Shown here piece by piece: positions 14,302 to 23,255 of a stretch of 23,314 nt of DNA. Position numbers and translations under genes: made by a program. Source of the DNA: UBA11164 sp002420085 (GTDB lineage: Bacteria > Pseudomonadota > Gammaproteobacteria > Xanthomonadales > Xanthomonadaceae); the NCBI GenBank assembly GCA_031976395.1, contig DALYLJ010000036.1, positions 1 through 23,314 of the forward strand, in the 5' to 3' direction. Position 1 is the stretch's first letter. The number at the start of each line of letters is the position of its first letter. The notes beneath the pieces are model-generated. The model was not told where the DNA came from and did no database searches. It saw nothing but the letters and a program-made list of their open reading frames with translations.

Positions 14302-14320
14302 GGCATCCCGCGCCAGGAGG

Positions 14321-14362
14321 GCCGAGCAGGTGGGGCCGAGCAGGTGGGGCCGAGCAGGCAGG
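14321..14362. repeat. Three 14-bp tandem repeats
   Basis: GCCGAGCAGGTGGG occurs twice (14321-14348), followed by GCCGAGCAGGCAGG (14349-14362). The repeat lies in the space between purK and the 3' end of the ABC ATPase gene and is non-coding as far as I can see. Confidence 0.85.
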
Positions 14363-14379
14363 TCGAAGCCCGGCGCCGG

Positions 14380-15432
<1,053 letters not shown>

Positions 15433-15449
15433 GCCGTCGCCGGGGACGA

Positions 15450-16028
15450 TCAGCGCAGCCGTGCCGCCACCGCGTCCCAATCGACCAGGTTCCAGAACGC
15501 CTCGACATATTTCGGCCGGGCATTGCGGTAGTCGATGTAGTAGGCGTGTTCCCAGACATCGCAGGTCAGCAGCGGGGTGTCCGGACCGGTCAGCGGGGTG
15601 GCGGCATTGGCGGTGCTGACCAGGCCGAGCGAGCCGTCCTCGCGCTGGACCAGCCAGGCCCAGCCGGACCCGAAGGTGCCGATCGCGGTCTGGGTGAACT
15701 GTTCCTTGAACCGCTCGAACGAACCGAACGCCTTGTCCAGGGCTTCGGCCAGCTTGCCCTTGGGCTCGCCGCCACCGCCCGGCTTGAGGCAGTTCCAGTA
15801 GAACGTGTGGTTCCAGACCTGGGCGGCGTTGTTGAACATGCCGCCCTGGGACTTGCGGACGATCGCTTCGAGGTCGAGATCAGCGAACTCGGTGCCCTCG
15901 ATCAGCTTGTTGAGGTTGGTTACGTAGGTCTGGTGGTGCTTGCCGTAGTGGAAATCGATGGTCTCGGCCGAGATGTGCGGCGCCAGGGCATCGCGGGCGT
16001 AGGGCAGGGCGGGCAGTTCGATGGCCAT
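15450..16028 (-). CDS. sodB: Superoxide dismutase (Fe type)
   Basis: The 192-residue protein dismutates superoxide in the cytoplasm. Metal ligands are His27 (DFHYGKHHQTY), His74 (AQVWNHTFYW), Asp157 and His161 (CDVWEHAYYIDY). Gln70 in AAQVWNH and FGSGWAWLV (119-127) are typical of iron-dependent enzymes rather than manganese ones. Length matches SodB. GGAG nine bases before the ATG at 16028 supports this start. It is divergent from grxD with overlapping candidate -10 elements, and is followed after 17 bp by the ABC ATPase. Confidence 0.96.
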   Translation of the reverse strand: MAIELPALPYARDALAPHISAETIDFHYGKHHQTYVTNLNKLIEGTEFADLDLEAIVRKSQGGMFNNAAQVWNHTFYWNCLKPGGGGEPKGKLAEALDKAFGSFERFKEQFTQTAIGTFGSGWAWLVQREDGSLGLVSTANAATPLTGPDTPLLTCDVWEHAYYIDYRNARPKYVEAFWNLVDWDAVAARLR

Positions 16029-16107
16029 GGTCGGGTTCTCCGTAACGTGGGGTGAGGCGTGGACTGTGGGTGCCGGCGAAGCCAGGGCTTCGGTCCGGCG
16101 AAGGGCT

Positions 16108-16117
16108 TACAATTCTA
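16108..16117. promoter_or_regulatory. Overlapping divergent -10 elements of grxD and sodB
   Basis: TACAAT at 16108-16113 on the plus strand (in GCTTACAAT) points to grxD, and TAGAAT on the minus strand (16112-16117) points to sodB. They share two bases, so the two promoters are expected to compete. Neither has an obvious -35 at 16-18 bp. Confidence 0.4.
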
Positions 16118-16187
16118 CCCTCTCCCACCGTGTCGTCCGTGTCATCGTCAGGTTCCGGACGGCCCATCGTCAGAGGGTTCAACCAGC

Positions 16188-16514
16188 ATGAGTGCGACCG
16201 AAGCCATCGAGAACACCGTTCGCAGCCATCCCGTGGTCCTGTTCATGAAGGGCACTCCGCAGTTTCCGATGTGCGGATTTTCCAGCCGCGCGGTCGAAGC
16301 GCTGAGGACCGCAGGCTGCCAATCCCTGCACACCGTCAATGTGCTCGCCGAGCCGCAGATCCGTGCGTCCCTGCCACGCTACTCGAACTGGCCGACCTTT
16401 CCCCAGTTGTTCATCCAGGGAGAGCTGATCGGCGGCTGCGACATCACCCTGGAACTGCTGGAGAGCGGCGAACTGGCGCGATTGGTGGCCGAGTCGAGCC
16501 CGTCCGGTTCATGA
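16188..16514 (+). CDS. grxD: Monothiol glutaredoxin, Grx4 family
   Basis: The 108-residue protein has the CGFS active site (Cys29-Gly30-Phe31-Ser32) preceded by the conserved VVLFMKGTPQFPMCGFS run (16-32), plus the glutathione-binding 'NWPTFPQLFIQGELIGGCDI' stretch near 67-86. Proteins of this family bind a [2Fe-2S] cluster with glutathione as homodimers or with BolA partners and take part in iron-sulfur trafficking. AGAGGG about 12 bases upstream supports ATG 16188. The stop overlaps the next gene by four bases (ATGA), so the two are co-translated. It faces sodB across a 159-bp divergent region, consistent with shared iron or oxidative-stress control (inference). Confidence 0.96.
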   Translation: MSATEAIENTVRSHPVVLFMKGTPQFPMCGFSSRAVEALRTAGCQSLHTVNVLAEPQIRASLPRYSNWPTFPQLFIQGELIGGCDITLELLESGELARLVAESSPSGS

Positions 16515-17269
16515 GCGGCGGAGATCATCCGGGGCAATCGAGCACGGCCGATGCACTGGCGCAGCGGGTCATTCTGATCACCGGTGCCGCCGGTGGTCTG
16601 GGTTCGGCCGCCGCCCTGGCCATCGCCCGTGCCGGAGGCCAGCCGATCCTGCTCGGCCATCGGGTGCCGAAGCTGCAACGGGTCTATGACCGAATCGCCG
16701 CCGAGGGTGGCGACCCGGCCATCTACCCGCTCGATCTGGCAGGTGCCAGCCCCGCCGACTACGATGATCTGGCCGAGCGAATCGAACAGAACTATGGTCG
16801 GCTCGACGGCATCTGCCATTGTGCGGCCAGCTTCCAGGGCCTGGCCGGACTGGAAAACACCTCGCCCGAAGATTTCTTCCGACCGCTGCACGTCAACCTG
16901 TTTGCACCCTGGTTGCTCAGTCGTGCCTGTCTGCCCATGCTGCGGCGGGCGCCGGACAGTGCCCTGGTGTTCGCCATCGACGACCCGGACCAGACCGGTC
17001 GCGCCTACTGGGGCGGCTATGGCGTGGCCGTGCGGGCACTGGAGGGCCTGATCGCGATCGCAGCGGCCGAACTGGAGAACAGCGTGGTGCGGGTGGCCGG
17101 TTTCCGTCCGGGGCCGATGCGCACCCGGTTGCGCGCCAGGGCCTGGTTCGGTGAGGATGCGGGTCGTTGGCCCGAGCCGGATGCCTATGCTCCGGCCCTG
17201 GTGCATCTGCTGTCGGCAGCGGGCAGGGCCATGCACGGCACGATCTGGACGCCGGAACGGTCTGATTGA
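16511..17269 (+). CDS. SDR-family oxidoreductase-like protein lacking catalytic Ser and Lys
   Basis: This 252-residue protein has the classical SDR Rossmann loop TGAAGGLG (24-31) and the helix-4 Asn in 'HVNLFAPWLLSRA' (Asn129). It resembles the YciK-like branch. The catalytic motif is changed: Tyr170 is followed by GVAV, so Val174 occupies the position of the YxxxK lysine, and the serine strand reads ALVFAIDDP (151-159) without the expected Ser. The NAG motif is also altered (CHCAASF, 102-108). It may bind NAD(P) without ordinary dehydrogenase activity. It overlaps grxD by four bases, which fixes the start at 16511. Confidence 0.8.
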   Translation: MSGGDHPGQSSTADALAQRVILITGAAGGLGSAAALAIARAGGQPILLGHRVPKLQRVYDRIAAEGGDPAIYPLDLAGASPADYDDLAERIEQNYGRLDGICHCAASFQGLAGLENTSPEDFFRPLHVNLFAPWLLSRACLPMLRRAPDSALVFAIDDPDQTGRAYWGGYGVAVRALEGLIAIAAAELENSVVRVAGFRPGPMRTRLRARAWFGEDAGRWPEPDAYAPALVHLLSAAGRAMHGTIWTPERSD

Positions 17270-17312
17270 TGTCCGGGCGGTTCGGCCGGAGGCGTCGCGC
17301 ATGGCACCCGAC

Positions 17313-17342
17313 GCCAGACTGTCGGTCAGTCCGGCGTCTGGC
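17313..17342. terminator. Hairpin after the grxD-SDR operon
   Basis: GCCAGAC (17313-17319) pairs with GTCTGGC (17336-17342). An alternative inner stem GACTG/CAGTC overlaps it. There is no T-run. It lies in the 184-bp gap before the acyltransferase gene, which otherwise shows nothing I can support. Confidence 0.35.
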
Positions 17343-17453
17343 TGACGAATTCCAGCGCGAGACGGATCGATCTGGCCTTCGCCATCTGTCATCCGCAGTT
17401 CAGATTCCAGCGGCAGACTGGCCATTGGCCGCACATCGGGAGGGTCGGCGATC

Positions 17454-19175
17454 ATGATCAGTGTCGAAAAGAGCCTGTTCAGCCGTTTTCCGCGACTCGC
17501 GGAAGGGCCGGGCCGTGTCATCGGCAAGCCGATGGTCGGCCTGCTGCGGCAAGTGATCGCCGAGGATGCCATCAACAGCCTGCTCGCCAGACTGGAAGGC
17601 AAGGTCGGCTTCGATTACGTCGAACGTGCCCTGGAGTGTCTCGGTGCCCGCTATCGGGTGGCCCTGACCGATCTCGAAAACATCCCGTCCGAAGGCCGAC
17701 TGCTGATCGTCGCCAATCATCCGCTGGGGGCCATCGATGCCCTGGTCCTGCTGCAAGTGGTCGGCTCGGTTCGGCGTGATGTCCGGATCCTGGCCAATCA
17801 GGTGCTGACCCGCCTGTCCGGCCTGGCCCCCCTGCTGGTGCCGTGCGAGGTGTTCGGTGCCACCGGGGGTGCTCAGGTGCGCGAGGTCTATCGCTGTCTG
17901 GCGCGGGAAGAAGTGGTCATCCTGTTCCCGGCCGGTGAGGTCAGCCGGCTGCGTCCGAACGGCGTCCGCGACGGTCGCTGGTCGGATGGCTTTCTGCGGT
18001 TTGCCCGCAAGACCGGTACGCCGGTCCTGCCGATCCACATCGCCGCCCGCAACTCGTCGGCCTTCTACGGGATTTCGATGCTGGCCAAGCCGCTGGCGAC
18101 CCTGATGCTGCCGCGCGAGATGCTCAGTCGCGACCGCTCCCACCTGACCCTGACCATCGGCGAACTGATCCAGCCGGCGGCCCTGTTCGAGAGCGGCCTG
18201 GAGGATCGTCACGTCGCCCAGCGCATGCGTGCCCATGTCTACCGGCTGGGCATGCGCAAGCCGCCGAAATTCACCACGTCCAGCGCCATCGCTCACCCGG
18301 AGAAGCCGCAGGCGGTCGCCCGCGACCTGCGTGCCGGGCGCGATCTCGGCACCACCAGCGATGGCAAGCGCATCGTCCTGCTCGATGGCAAGCCCGACAG
18401 CGCCGCCCTGCGCGAGATCGGCCGCCTGCGCGAACTGACTTTCCGCAAGGTCGCCGAAGGCACCGGCCTCAAGCGCGACCTCGATCGTTACGATCTGAGC
18501 TACCGCCATGTCGTGTTGTGGGATCGCGACGCCCTGGAGATCGCCGGCGCCTACCGACTCGGCGAAGCCTGGCGAATCCTGCCGGAGCAGGGCTGCGAGG
18601 GCCTGTATTCCAGCACCCTGTTCGACTACAGCCCGGCCGCGCGCGGCTTTCTCGACAGCGCGGTGGAACTGGGCCGCAGCTTCGTCCAGCCGCGCTATCA
18701 GGGCGGACGCAGTCTGGACTACCTCTGGCAGGGGATCGGGGCCTATCTTCGGGAGCATCCCCAGGTGCGCTATCTGATCGGCCCGGTCAGCATGTCGGTC
18801 AGCCTGGGCGAGATCGCCCGCTCGTGGATCGTGCATTTCCACCAGCATTTCTACGGCGATCCCGAGCAACTGGTGACCGCCCGCAATCCCTATCCGGTCG
18901 ATCCGGTGATCGCGGCGCGTGCCGAACTGGCCTGGCAGGGGCTCGATGTCCGGGCCGGCCTGATGCGACTGAGGCAGGAACTGGCGGCCCTGGGTGCCGC
19001 GCTGCCGATGCTGTACAAGCAGTACGCCGATCTGTGCGAGCCGGATGGCGTGCGCTTTCTGGCCTTCGGCATCGACCCCGCCTTCGGCCACTGTGTCGAT
19101 GGCCTGGTCAGACTGGACCTCACCCGGATCAAGGCCAGCAAGCGCGGTCGTTACCTCGCCGAACGTGGCGATTGA
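17454..19175 (+). CDS. OlsF-like bifunctional acyltransferase (PlsC domain plus OlsB/GNAT-like domain)
   Basis: The 573-residue protein fuses two acyltransferase domains. Residues 65-265 are PlsC-like: NHPLGAID (88-95) supplies the His/Asp catalytic pair in the hemolysin-type spacing, and LFPAGEVSR (157-165) replaces the usual FPEGTRS. Residues 290-560 match the OlsB-like acyltransferase region ('LRELTFRKVAEGTG', 'VLWDRDALEIAGAYRLGEA', 'LYSSTLFDY', 'LELGRSFV'-like, 'LIGPVSMS'). This order is that of OlsF, described in Serratia, in which the C-terminal part N-acylates ornithine and the N-terminal part O-acylates the product to give ornithine lipid. The amino acid used here cannot be told from sequence. 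GGGAGGG about nine bases upstream supports ATG 17454. It appears to be a single-gene unit. Confidence 0.85.
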   Translation: MISVEKSLFSRFPRLAEGPGRVIGKPMVGLLRQVIAEDAINSLLARLEGKVGFDYVERALECLGARYRVALTDLENIPSEGRLLIVANHPLGAIDALVLLQVVGSVRRDVRILANQVLTRLSGLAPLLVPCEVFGATGGAQVREVYRCLAREEVVILFPAGEVSRLRPNGVRDGRWSDGFLRFARKTGTPVLPIHIAARNSSAFYGISMLAKPLATLMLPREMLSRDRSHLTLTIGELIQPAALFESGLEDRHVAQRMRAHVYRLGMRKPPKFTTSSAIAHPEKPQAVARDLRAGRDLGTTSDGKRIVLLDGKPDSAALREIGRLRELTFRKVAEGTGLKRDLDRYDLSYRHVVLWDRDALEIAGAYRLGEAWRILPEQGCEGLYSSTLFDYSPAARGFLDSAVELGRSFVQPRYQGGRSLDYLWQGIGAYLREHPQVRYLIGPVSMSVSLGEIARSWIVHFHQHFYGDPEQLVTARNPYPVDPVIAARAELAWQGLDVRAGLMRLRQELAALGAALPMLYKQYADLCEPDGVRFLAFGIDPAFGHCVDGLVRLDLTRIKASKRGRYLAERGD

Positions 19176-19365
19176 GCCATTGCCCCCGGCGGCCGGTGGT
19201 CGGGTCATGACCATCGTCAGACCGCACGGCTGGCCCGGCTCCCGCGTCGGCTTGCCCGCAAGGCATTGATCGGACGGGTTTTCGCGCGGTCAGGTTGGCG
19301 CGGCTCGGGCGGGAATGGATGATCGATCACCCCCGGTCGGCGGCTGTCGCGAAACCGCAAAAAAC

Positions 19366-19395
19366 TTGTCACGAAGCCTTGCTACGGTGTTAAAT
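19366..19395 (+). promoter_or_regulatory. Promoter of the Oar-like receptor gene
   Basis: TTGTCA (19366-19371) and TTAAAT (19390-19395) are separated by 18 bp, with an A-run just upstream. This is the best sigma70-type promoter in the window. A dyad GTTAA...TTAAC (19389-19405) overlaps the -10 and the expected start near 19402, a possible operator. Confidence 0.6.
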
Positions 19396-19408
19396 ACCAG
19401 TTAACGAC

Positions 19409-19425
19409 CGGGCCACGGTGGCCCG
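19409..19425 (+). promoter_or_regulatory. Hairpin or palindrome at the 5' end of the receptor mRNA
   Basis: CGGGCCAC and GTGGCCCG flank a single G, giving a 17-bp near-perfect palindrome. In RNA it would fold with six G-C pairs and a five-base loop a few bases after the likely transcription start. It could protect the message or be a regulator site. Confidence 0.45.
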
Positions 19426-19532
19426 TTGTTTGGGGAACACGCCACACTTCCGTCCCGTCTGCTGATGCCCTCGATCCGATTTGCGGCCATGGCCGGCGGT
19501 CGGCGCTCAGCCTTACAAGAAGGTCCGCACCG

Positions 19533-22500
19533 ATGAGTAATCGAAACACTGTCCGTCTTTCTCGACTGGCCCTGGCCCTGTCGCTGGCGCTGGCCTCTGC
19601 CCCGGCCTTCGCCCAGAGCACCTCGGCCGCCCTGACCGGTCGCATCGTCGATGAGTCTGGCGCACCGCTGTCCGGCGCCCAGGTCACCGTGGTTCATACC
19701 GAGTCCGGCACGGTCAGCCGCGCCAGCACCGACAGCAATGGTCGTTGGAATGCCCGCGGTCTGCGCGTCGGCGGCCCCTACACCGTGACGGTCAGCAAGG
19801 ACGGATTCCAGTCGGTTGCCCGCGAGGAGGTCTACGCCCTGCTGGCCGAGGTCTCCCAGGTCAATGCCGAACTGCGTCCGATGGCGCCGCAACTCGACGC
19901 GATCGAGGTCATCGCCTCGGCCCAGTCGCGCCTGTTCACCCCGGAGAAGATCGGCACCGGCACCAATATCGCCCGTGAGCAGATCGAAGGTTTCCCGTCG
20001 ATCCAGCGCAGCCTCCAGGATTACGCCCGCCTCGATCCGCGTCTGGCGCAGACCGACAAGCAGCGCAGCGAAATCGCCGCCCTCGGCCAGAACGTCCGCT
20101 TCAACTCGATCACCATCGACGGCACCAGCATCAATGACACCTTCGGTCTGGCCGCCAACAACCTGCCGACCGCCAAGCAGCCGATCTCGATCGACGCGAT
20201 CGAGGAAGTGCAGGTCAACATCGCCAACTACGATGTCACCCAGACCCGCTACACCGGCGCCAACATCAACGCGGTCACCAAGTCGGGCACCAACGAGTTC
20301 AAGGGCAGCGGCGTGTTCGTCTACCGTGACGACTCGATGGTCGGCGATGGCGTCAACAACACCCCGTTCGTCGGCTTCGAGGACGAGACCACCTACGGCG
20401 GCACCTTCAGCGGCCCGCTGATCAAGGACAAACTGTTCTTCCTGATCAACTACGAGAACTTCGAGCGCACGGCACCGGGTCCGGACTTCGGACCGGTCGG
20501 CAGCAATGCCAGCAACATCGTCAGCAACATCACCCAGGCCAACCTCGACGAGATCATCAACATCTCGCAGAGCGTCTGGGGCTTCGATGCCGGCAGCTTC
20601 GGCAATGTTCCGGGCCTGAACACCGAGGTCGAGGACATCCTGGTCAAGCTCGACTGGAACATCACCGACTTCCAGCGCGCCAGCTTCCGCTACACCCGCA
20701 CCGAGGAAGACACCGTCATCCTCCCGAACATCAACAGCAGCACCCTGTCGCTGTCCTCGCACTGGTACACCCAGAACAACCTGATCGAAAGCTTCGTCGG
20801 CCAGCTCTACTCCGACTGGAGCGACAACTTCTCCACCGAAGTGAAGGTCTCGTTCCGCGACTTCGACTCGGTGCCGCTCAACCAGTCGCGCCTGCCGACC
20901 GTCCGGGTGGACTTCGGCGGTCAATCGGTTCGCCTGGGCACCGAGCAGTTCCGCCATTCCAACGTGCTGGCGACCGATACCTGGAACGTGTTCTTCCAGG
21001 GTGACTACTACGCCGGCGATCACACCATCCGCTTCGGTGTGGACTGGGAACAGAACGACATCTTCAATCTGTTCGTCGAATCCAGCCTCGGCAATTACCG
21101 TTTCAACAACATCAACGACTTCCGCAACGGCGTGTTCCGCGAGTTCACCTTCCGGCAGGCCAACGGCGACACCATCAACGATGCCGCCGCCGAGTTCACG
21201 CTGGAGAACTTCGGCTTCTTCCTGCAAGACACCTGGCAGATGACCGACAACCTGAGCGTGGTCGGTGGTGTTCGCCTCGACATCCCGCAGGTGGACAGCC
21301 GTCCGGGCTTCAACCAGAGCTTCTTCAACGCCTTCGGCGTCCGCAACGACGCCACGATCGATGGCAACCAGTTGATCCAGCCGCGCTTCGGCTTCAACTA
21401 CAACTTCGATACCGAGCGCAGCACCCAGTTGCGCGGTGGTATCGGCCTGTTCCAGGGCGCTGCGGCCAACGTCTGGCTGGCCAATCCGTTCTCCAACGAT
21501 GGCCTGAAGATCACCGTGTTCGGCTGTGGCACCGCCGGTCTGGCCAACTGCCCGGCCAACCGCCCGACCTTCGTTCCCGACCCGGACAACCAGCCGGAGT
21601 TCGCCGTCGGTGGCCAACCCTCGGCCGACGTCGATCTGATTTCCTCGGACCTGGAGCAGCCCTCGGTGTGGAAGGCCAACCTGGCCCTCGATCACGAACT
21701 GCCCTGGTGGGGCATGGTCGCCAGCGCCGAGGTCATCATCACCGAGGTCAAGGAAGGCATCGCCTACCAGCACCTCAACCTGGGCGCGCCGACCGGCTTC
21801 GGTCCCGACGGCCGCGAACTGTTCTGGCGCCCGGATGCCCTCAATCCGGCCAACTGGAACCTGGCGGGTCAGTTCCGCGGTGGCAGCTCGGCCGGCCAGA
21901 GCCGCGCCAATGCCACTCGCGCCTTCCGTGACGTCGTATTGGCCGATCGCACCAGCAAGGGCGGTGGCGAGAGCTTCACCCTGAGCCTGCAGAAGCCACA
22001 GACCGATCGCTGGTTCTGGCAGCTTGCCTACACCTACACCGACGCTACCGAAGTCAGTCCGCTGACCTCCAGCCGCGCCATCTCCAACTTCACCAACGTC
22101 GCCAACGTCAACCCGAACGATATCGTCGCCGGCCGCTCCAACTCGGCCATCCGCGATCGCATCACTGCTGCCGTCAGCTATCGGGTGCCGCTGTTCAACG
22201 ACTACAAGACCGAGATCGCGCTGTTCTATGAAGGCCGCAGCGGCGTTCCGTTCAGTTGGACCTTCGACAACGACGCCAACGGCGACGGCATCATCAACGA
22301 CCTGTTGTATGTCCCGAATGGTCGCGGTGATGTGCTGTTCGGCTCGCAGGCCGAGGAAGAAGCCTTCTTCGCCTTCCTGGCCCAGAACCCGGGTCTGGCC
22401 CGCTTCGCCGGTGGCAATGCCAAGCGCAACTCGGAAGACAGCAAGTGGACCAACCAGGTCGATCTGCGCTTCAGCCAGGAACTGCCGGGCCTGTTCAAGG

Positions 22501-22739
22501 GCAACAAGGCCGAAATCTGGCTGGATGTCCAGAACGTCCTGAACCTGATCGATCGCGATTGGGGCCTGATCGAAGAAGTCGGCTTCCCGCGCCAGCTTGG
22601 CGTAGTCGAGTTCGGCGGCATCGACCCGGCCAGCGGCAAGTTCGTCTACCGCTTCAATACCCCCGACTTGCAGACCCTGCGTGACGTCACCGGTGAGTCG
22701 CGCTGGCGCTTGCAGTTGGGCTTCCGCTACAGCTTCTGA
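19533..22739 (+). CDS. Oar-like TonB-dependent outer membrane receptor
   Basis: This 1068-residue protein has a signal peptide (1-27, ending APAFA), a carboxypeptidase-regulatory-like beta domain (about 30-115, 'LTGRIVDESGAPLSGAQVTV'), a TonB-box-like LDAIEVI (121-127), a plug domain (about 140-250) and a long beta-barrel ending in the aromatic C-terminus LGFRYSF. Such receptors import bulky substrates using TonB energy; Oar-like members are common in Xanthomonadales and Myxococcota, and in some bacteria are linked to peptide or protein uptake, but no substrate can be read here. Codon use is strongly biased to C-ending codons, suggesting high expression. A good promoter, a long leader and AGAAGG precede it. 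No adjacent transporter or regulator is seen. Confidence 0.93.
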   Translation: MSNRNTVRLSRLALALSLALASAPAFAQSTSAALTGRIVDESGAPLSGAQVTVVHTESGTVSRASTDSNGRWNARGLRVGGPYTVTVSKDGFQSVAREEVYALLAEVSQVNAELRPMAPQLDAIEVIASAQSRLFTPEKIGTGTNIAREQIEGFPSIQRSLQDYARLDPRLAQTDKQRSEIAALGQNVRFNSITIDGTSINDTFGLAANNLPTAKQPISIDAIEEVQVNIANYDVTQTRYTGANINAVTKSGTNEFKGSGVFVYRDDSMVGDGVNNTPFVGFEDETTYGGTFSGPLIKDKLFFLINYENFERTAPGPDFGPVGSNASNIVSNITQANLDEIINISQSVWGFDAGSFGNVPGLNTEVEDILVKLDWNITDFQRASFRYTRTEEDTVILPNINSSTLSLSSHWYTQNNLIESFVGQLYSDWSDNFSTEVKVSFRDFDSVPLNQSRLPTVRVDFGGQSVRLGTEQFRHSNVLATDTWNVFFQGDYYAGDHTIRFGVDWEQNDIFNLFVESSLGNYRFNNINDFRNGVFREFTFRQANGDTINDAAAEFTLENFGFFLQDTWQMTDNLSVVGGVRLDIPQVDSRPGFNQSFFNAFGVRNDATIDGNQLIQPRFGFNYNFDTERSTQLRGGIGLFQGAAANVWLANPFSNDGLKITVFGCGTAGLANCPANRPTFVPDPDNQPEFAVGGQPSADVDLISSDLEQPSVWKANLALDHELPWWGMVASAEVIITEVKEGIAYQHLNLGAPTGFGPDGRELFWRPDALNPANWNLAGQFRGGSSAGQSRANATRAFRDVVLADRTSKGGGESFTLSLQKPQTDRWFWQLAYTYTDATEVSPLTSSRAISNFTNVANVNPNDIVAGRSNSAIRDRITAAVSYRVPLFNDYKTEIALFYEGRSGVPFSWTFDNDANGDGIINDLLYVPNGRGDVLFGSQAEEEAFFAFLAQNPGLARFAGGNAKRNSEDSKWTNQVDLRFSQELPGLFKGNKAEIWLDVQNVLNLIDRDWGLIEEVGFPRQLGVVEFGGIDPASGKFVYRFNTPDLQTLRDVTGESRWRLQLGFRYSF

Positions 22740-22767
22740 TCGTCGCGCGATGATCTGAAAGGCCCGA

Positions 22768-22795
22768 CCGGCAGGCTGTCCGCACAGCCTGCCGG
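22768..22795 (+). terminator. Strong hairpin after the receptor gene
   Basis: CCGGCAGGCTGT (22768-22779) and ACAGCCTGCCGG (22784-22795) form a perfect 12-bp stem with a CCGC loop, 28 bases after the stop codon. No T-tract follows, so it would act as a non-canonical terminator or a 3'-end protector. Confidence 0.6.
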
Positions 22796-22819
22796 CCGCA
22801 GCCAGGGAATGGCTGCATC

Positions 22820-22849
22820 GTGGATCGACCGCGCAGCCGGTCGGTCCAC
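22820..22849. repeat. Inverted repeat (11-bp stem)
   Basis: GTGGATCGACC (22820-22830) and GGTCGGTCCAC (22839-22849) pair over 11 positions with one T-G wobble and an 8-base loop. It is the second of three consecutive hairpins. Confidence 0.6.
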
Positions 22850-22917
22850 TGCCCATCGCGACCTGCTTGAGGCTCGCATCCAGCCCGCGTGCATCACGCG
22901 CACCGGGCATCGGTGTT

Positions 22918-22940
22918 GCCGATCGTGTCTCTCGATCGGC
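22918..22940. repeat. Inverted repeat (8-bp stem)
   Basis: GCCGATCG (22918-22925) and CGATCGGC (22933-22940) form a perfect stem with loop TGTCTCT. It is the third hairpin in the intergenic region. Confidence 0.55.
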
Positions 22941-23014
22941 GATCTGAGGCGGCCCCCCGCCGACCGACATTTCAGCCACACTCCGCCCGCCGACGGCCCG
23001 CGCACGCCTTCCCC

Positions 23015-23098
23015 GGCTCGCCCGCGCGTGCGATCGGGGTGGACACCCGGCACGCCGCACGCGGGGCACTGGCTCGCCCGCGCGCGCGATCGGCGTGG
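23015..23098. repeat. 28-bp imperfect direct repeat
   Basis: Copies at 23015-23042 and 23071-23098 both begin GGCTCGCCCGCGCG and differ at two positions (T/C and G/C). Their starts are 56 bp apart, exactly twice the unit length. Confidence 0.7.
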
Positions 23099-23255
23099 GA
23101 GATGTGCGCACGCCGTCTCGTGTCATGGCTTGCACACGCGCGACCGGCTGCGAGTCTCGCGCCCGCACACCTGACAACCGTCAGCCCGCACCGATGACAG
23201 CCATGACTGGCCCGCCGATCCGGCATCGCTGACGATGTCGGCACGGAGGATCGTC

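Larger units (their letters stand above)
19176..19532 (+). other. Intergenic and 5'-leader region before the TonB-dependent receptor
   Basis: No gene is supported. The first ~185 bases show no clear structure. From 19355 the sequence becomes locally AT-rich and contains a promoter (19366-19395), two dyads (19389-19405 and 19409-19425) and a leader of about 130 bases with AGAAGG (19518-19523) as Shine-Dalgarno for the ATG at 19533. Confidence 0.6.
22740..23255. other. Intergenic region with hairpins and direct repeats
   Basis: No convincing gene was found on either strand; frames crossing it lack Shine-Dalgarno sites and look like random GC-rich translation. The region holds three strong inverted repeats (22768-22795, 22820-22849, 22918-22940) and a 28-bp imperfect direct repeat (23015-23042 and 23071-23098). 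It precedes a probable gene start at 23256. Confidence 0.55.

Noticed and set aside
17400..19214. A minus-strand open frame of 604 codons opposite the acyltransferase
   Set aside because: It is antisense to a well-supported two-domain acyltransferase and shows only repetitive Gln/Gly/Asp composition.
22809..23174. Plus-strand 121-codon frame in the terminal intergenic region
   Set aside because: It spans three hairpins and the direct repeats, lacks a ribosome binding site, and its His/Arg/Pro-rich product looks like non-coding GC-rich sequence.
19401..23177. A minus-strand open frame of 1258 codons covering the whole receptor gene
   Set aside because: It is fully antisense to a clear TonB-dependent receptor with signal peptide and barrel. 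Its composition (Val/Asp/Gly/Glu-rich, low complexity) follows from the C-ending codon bias of the sense gene, and it has no family resemblance.
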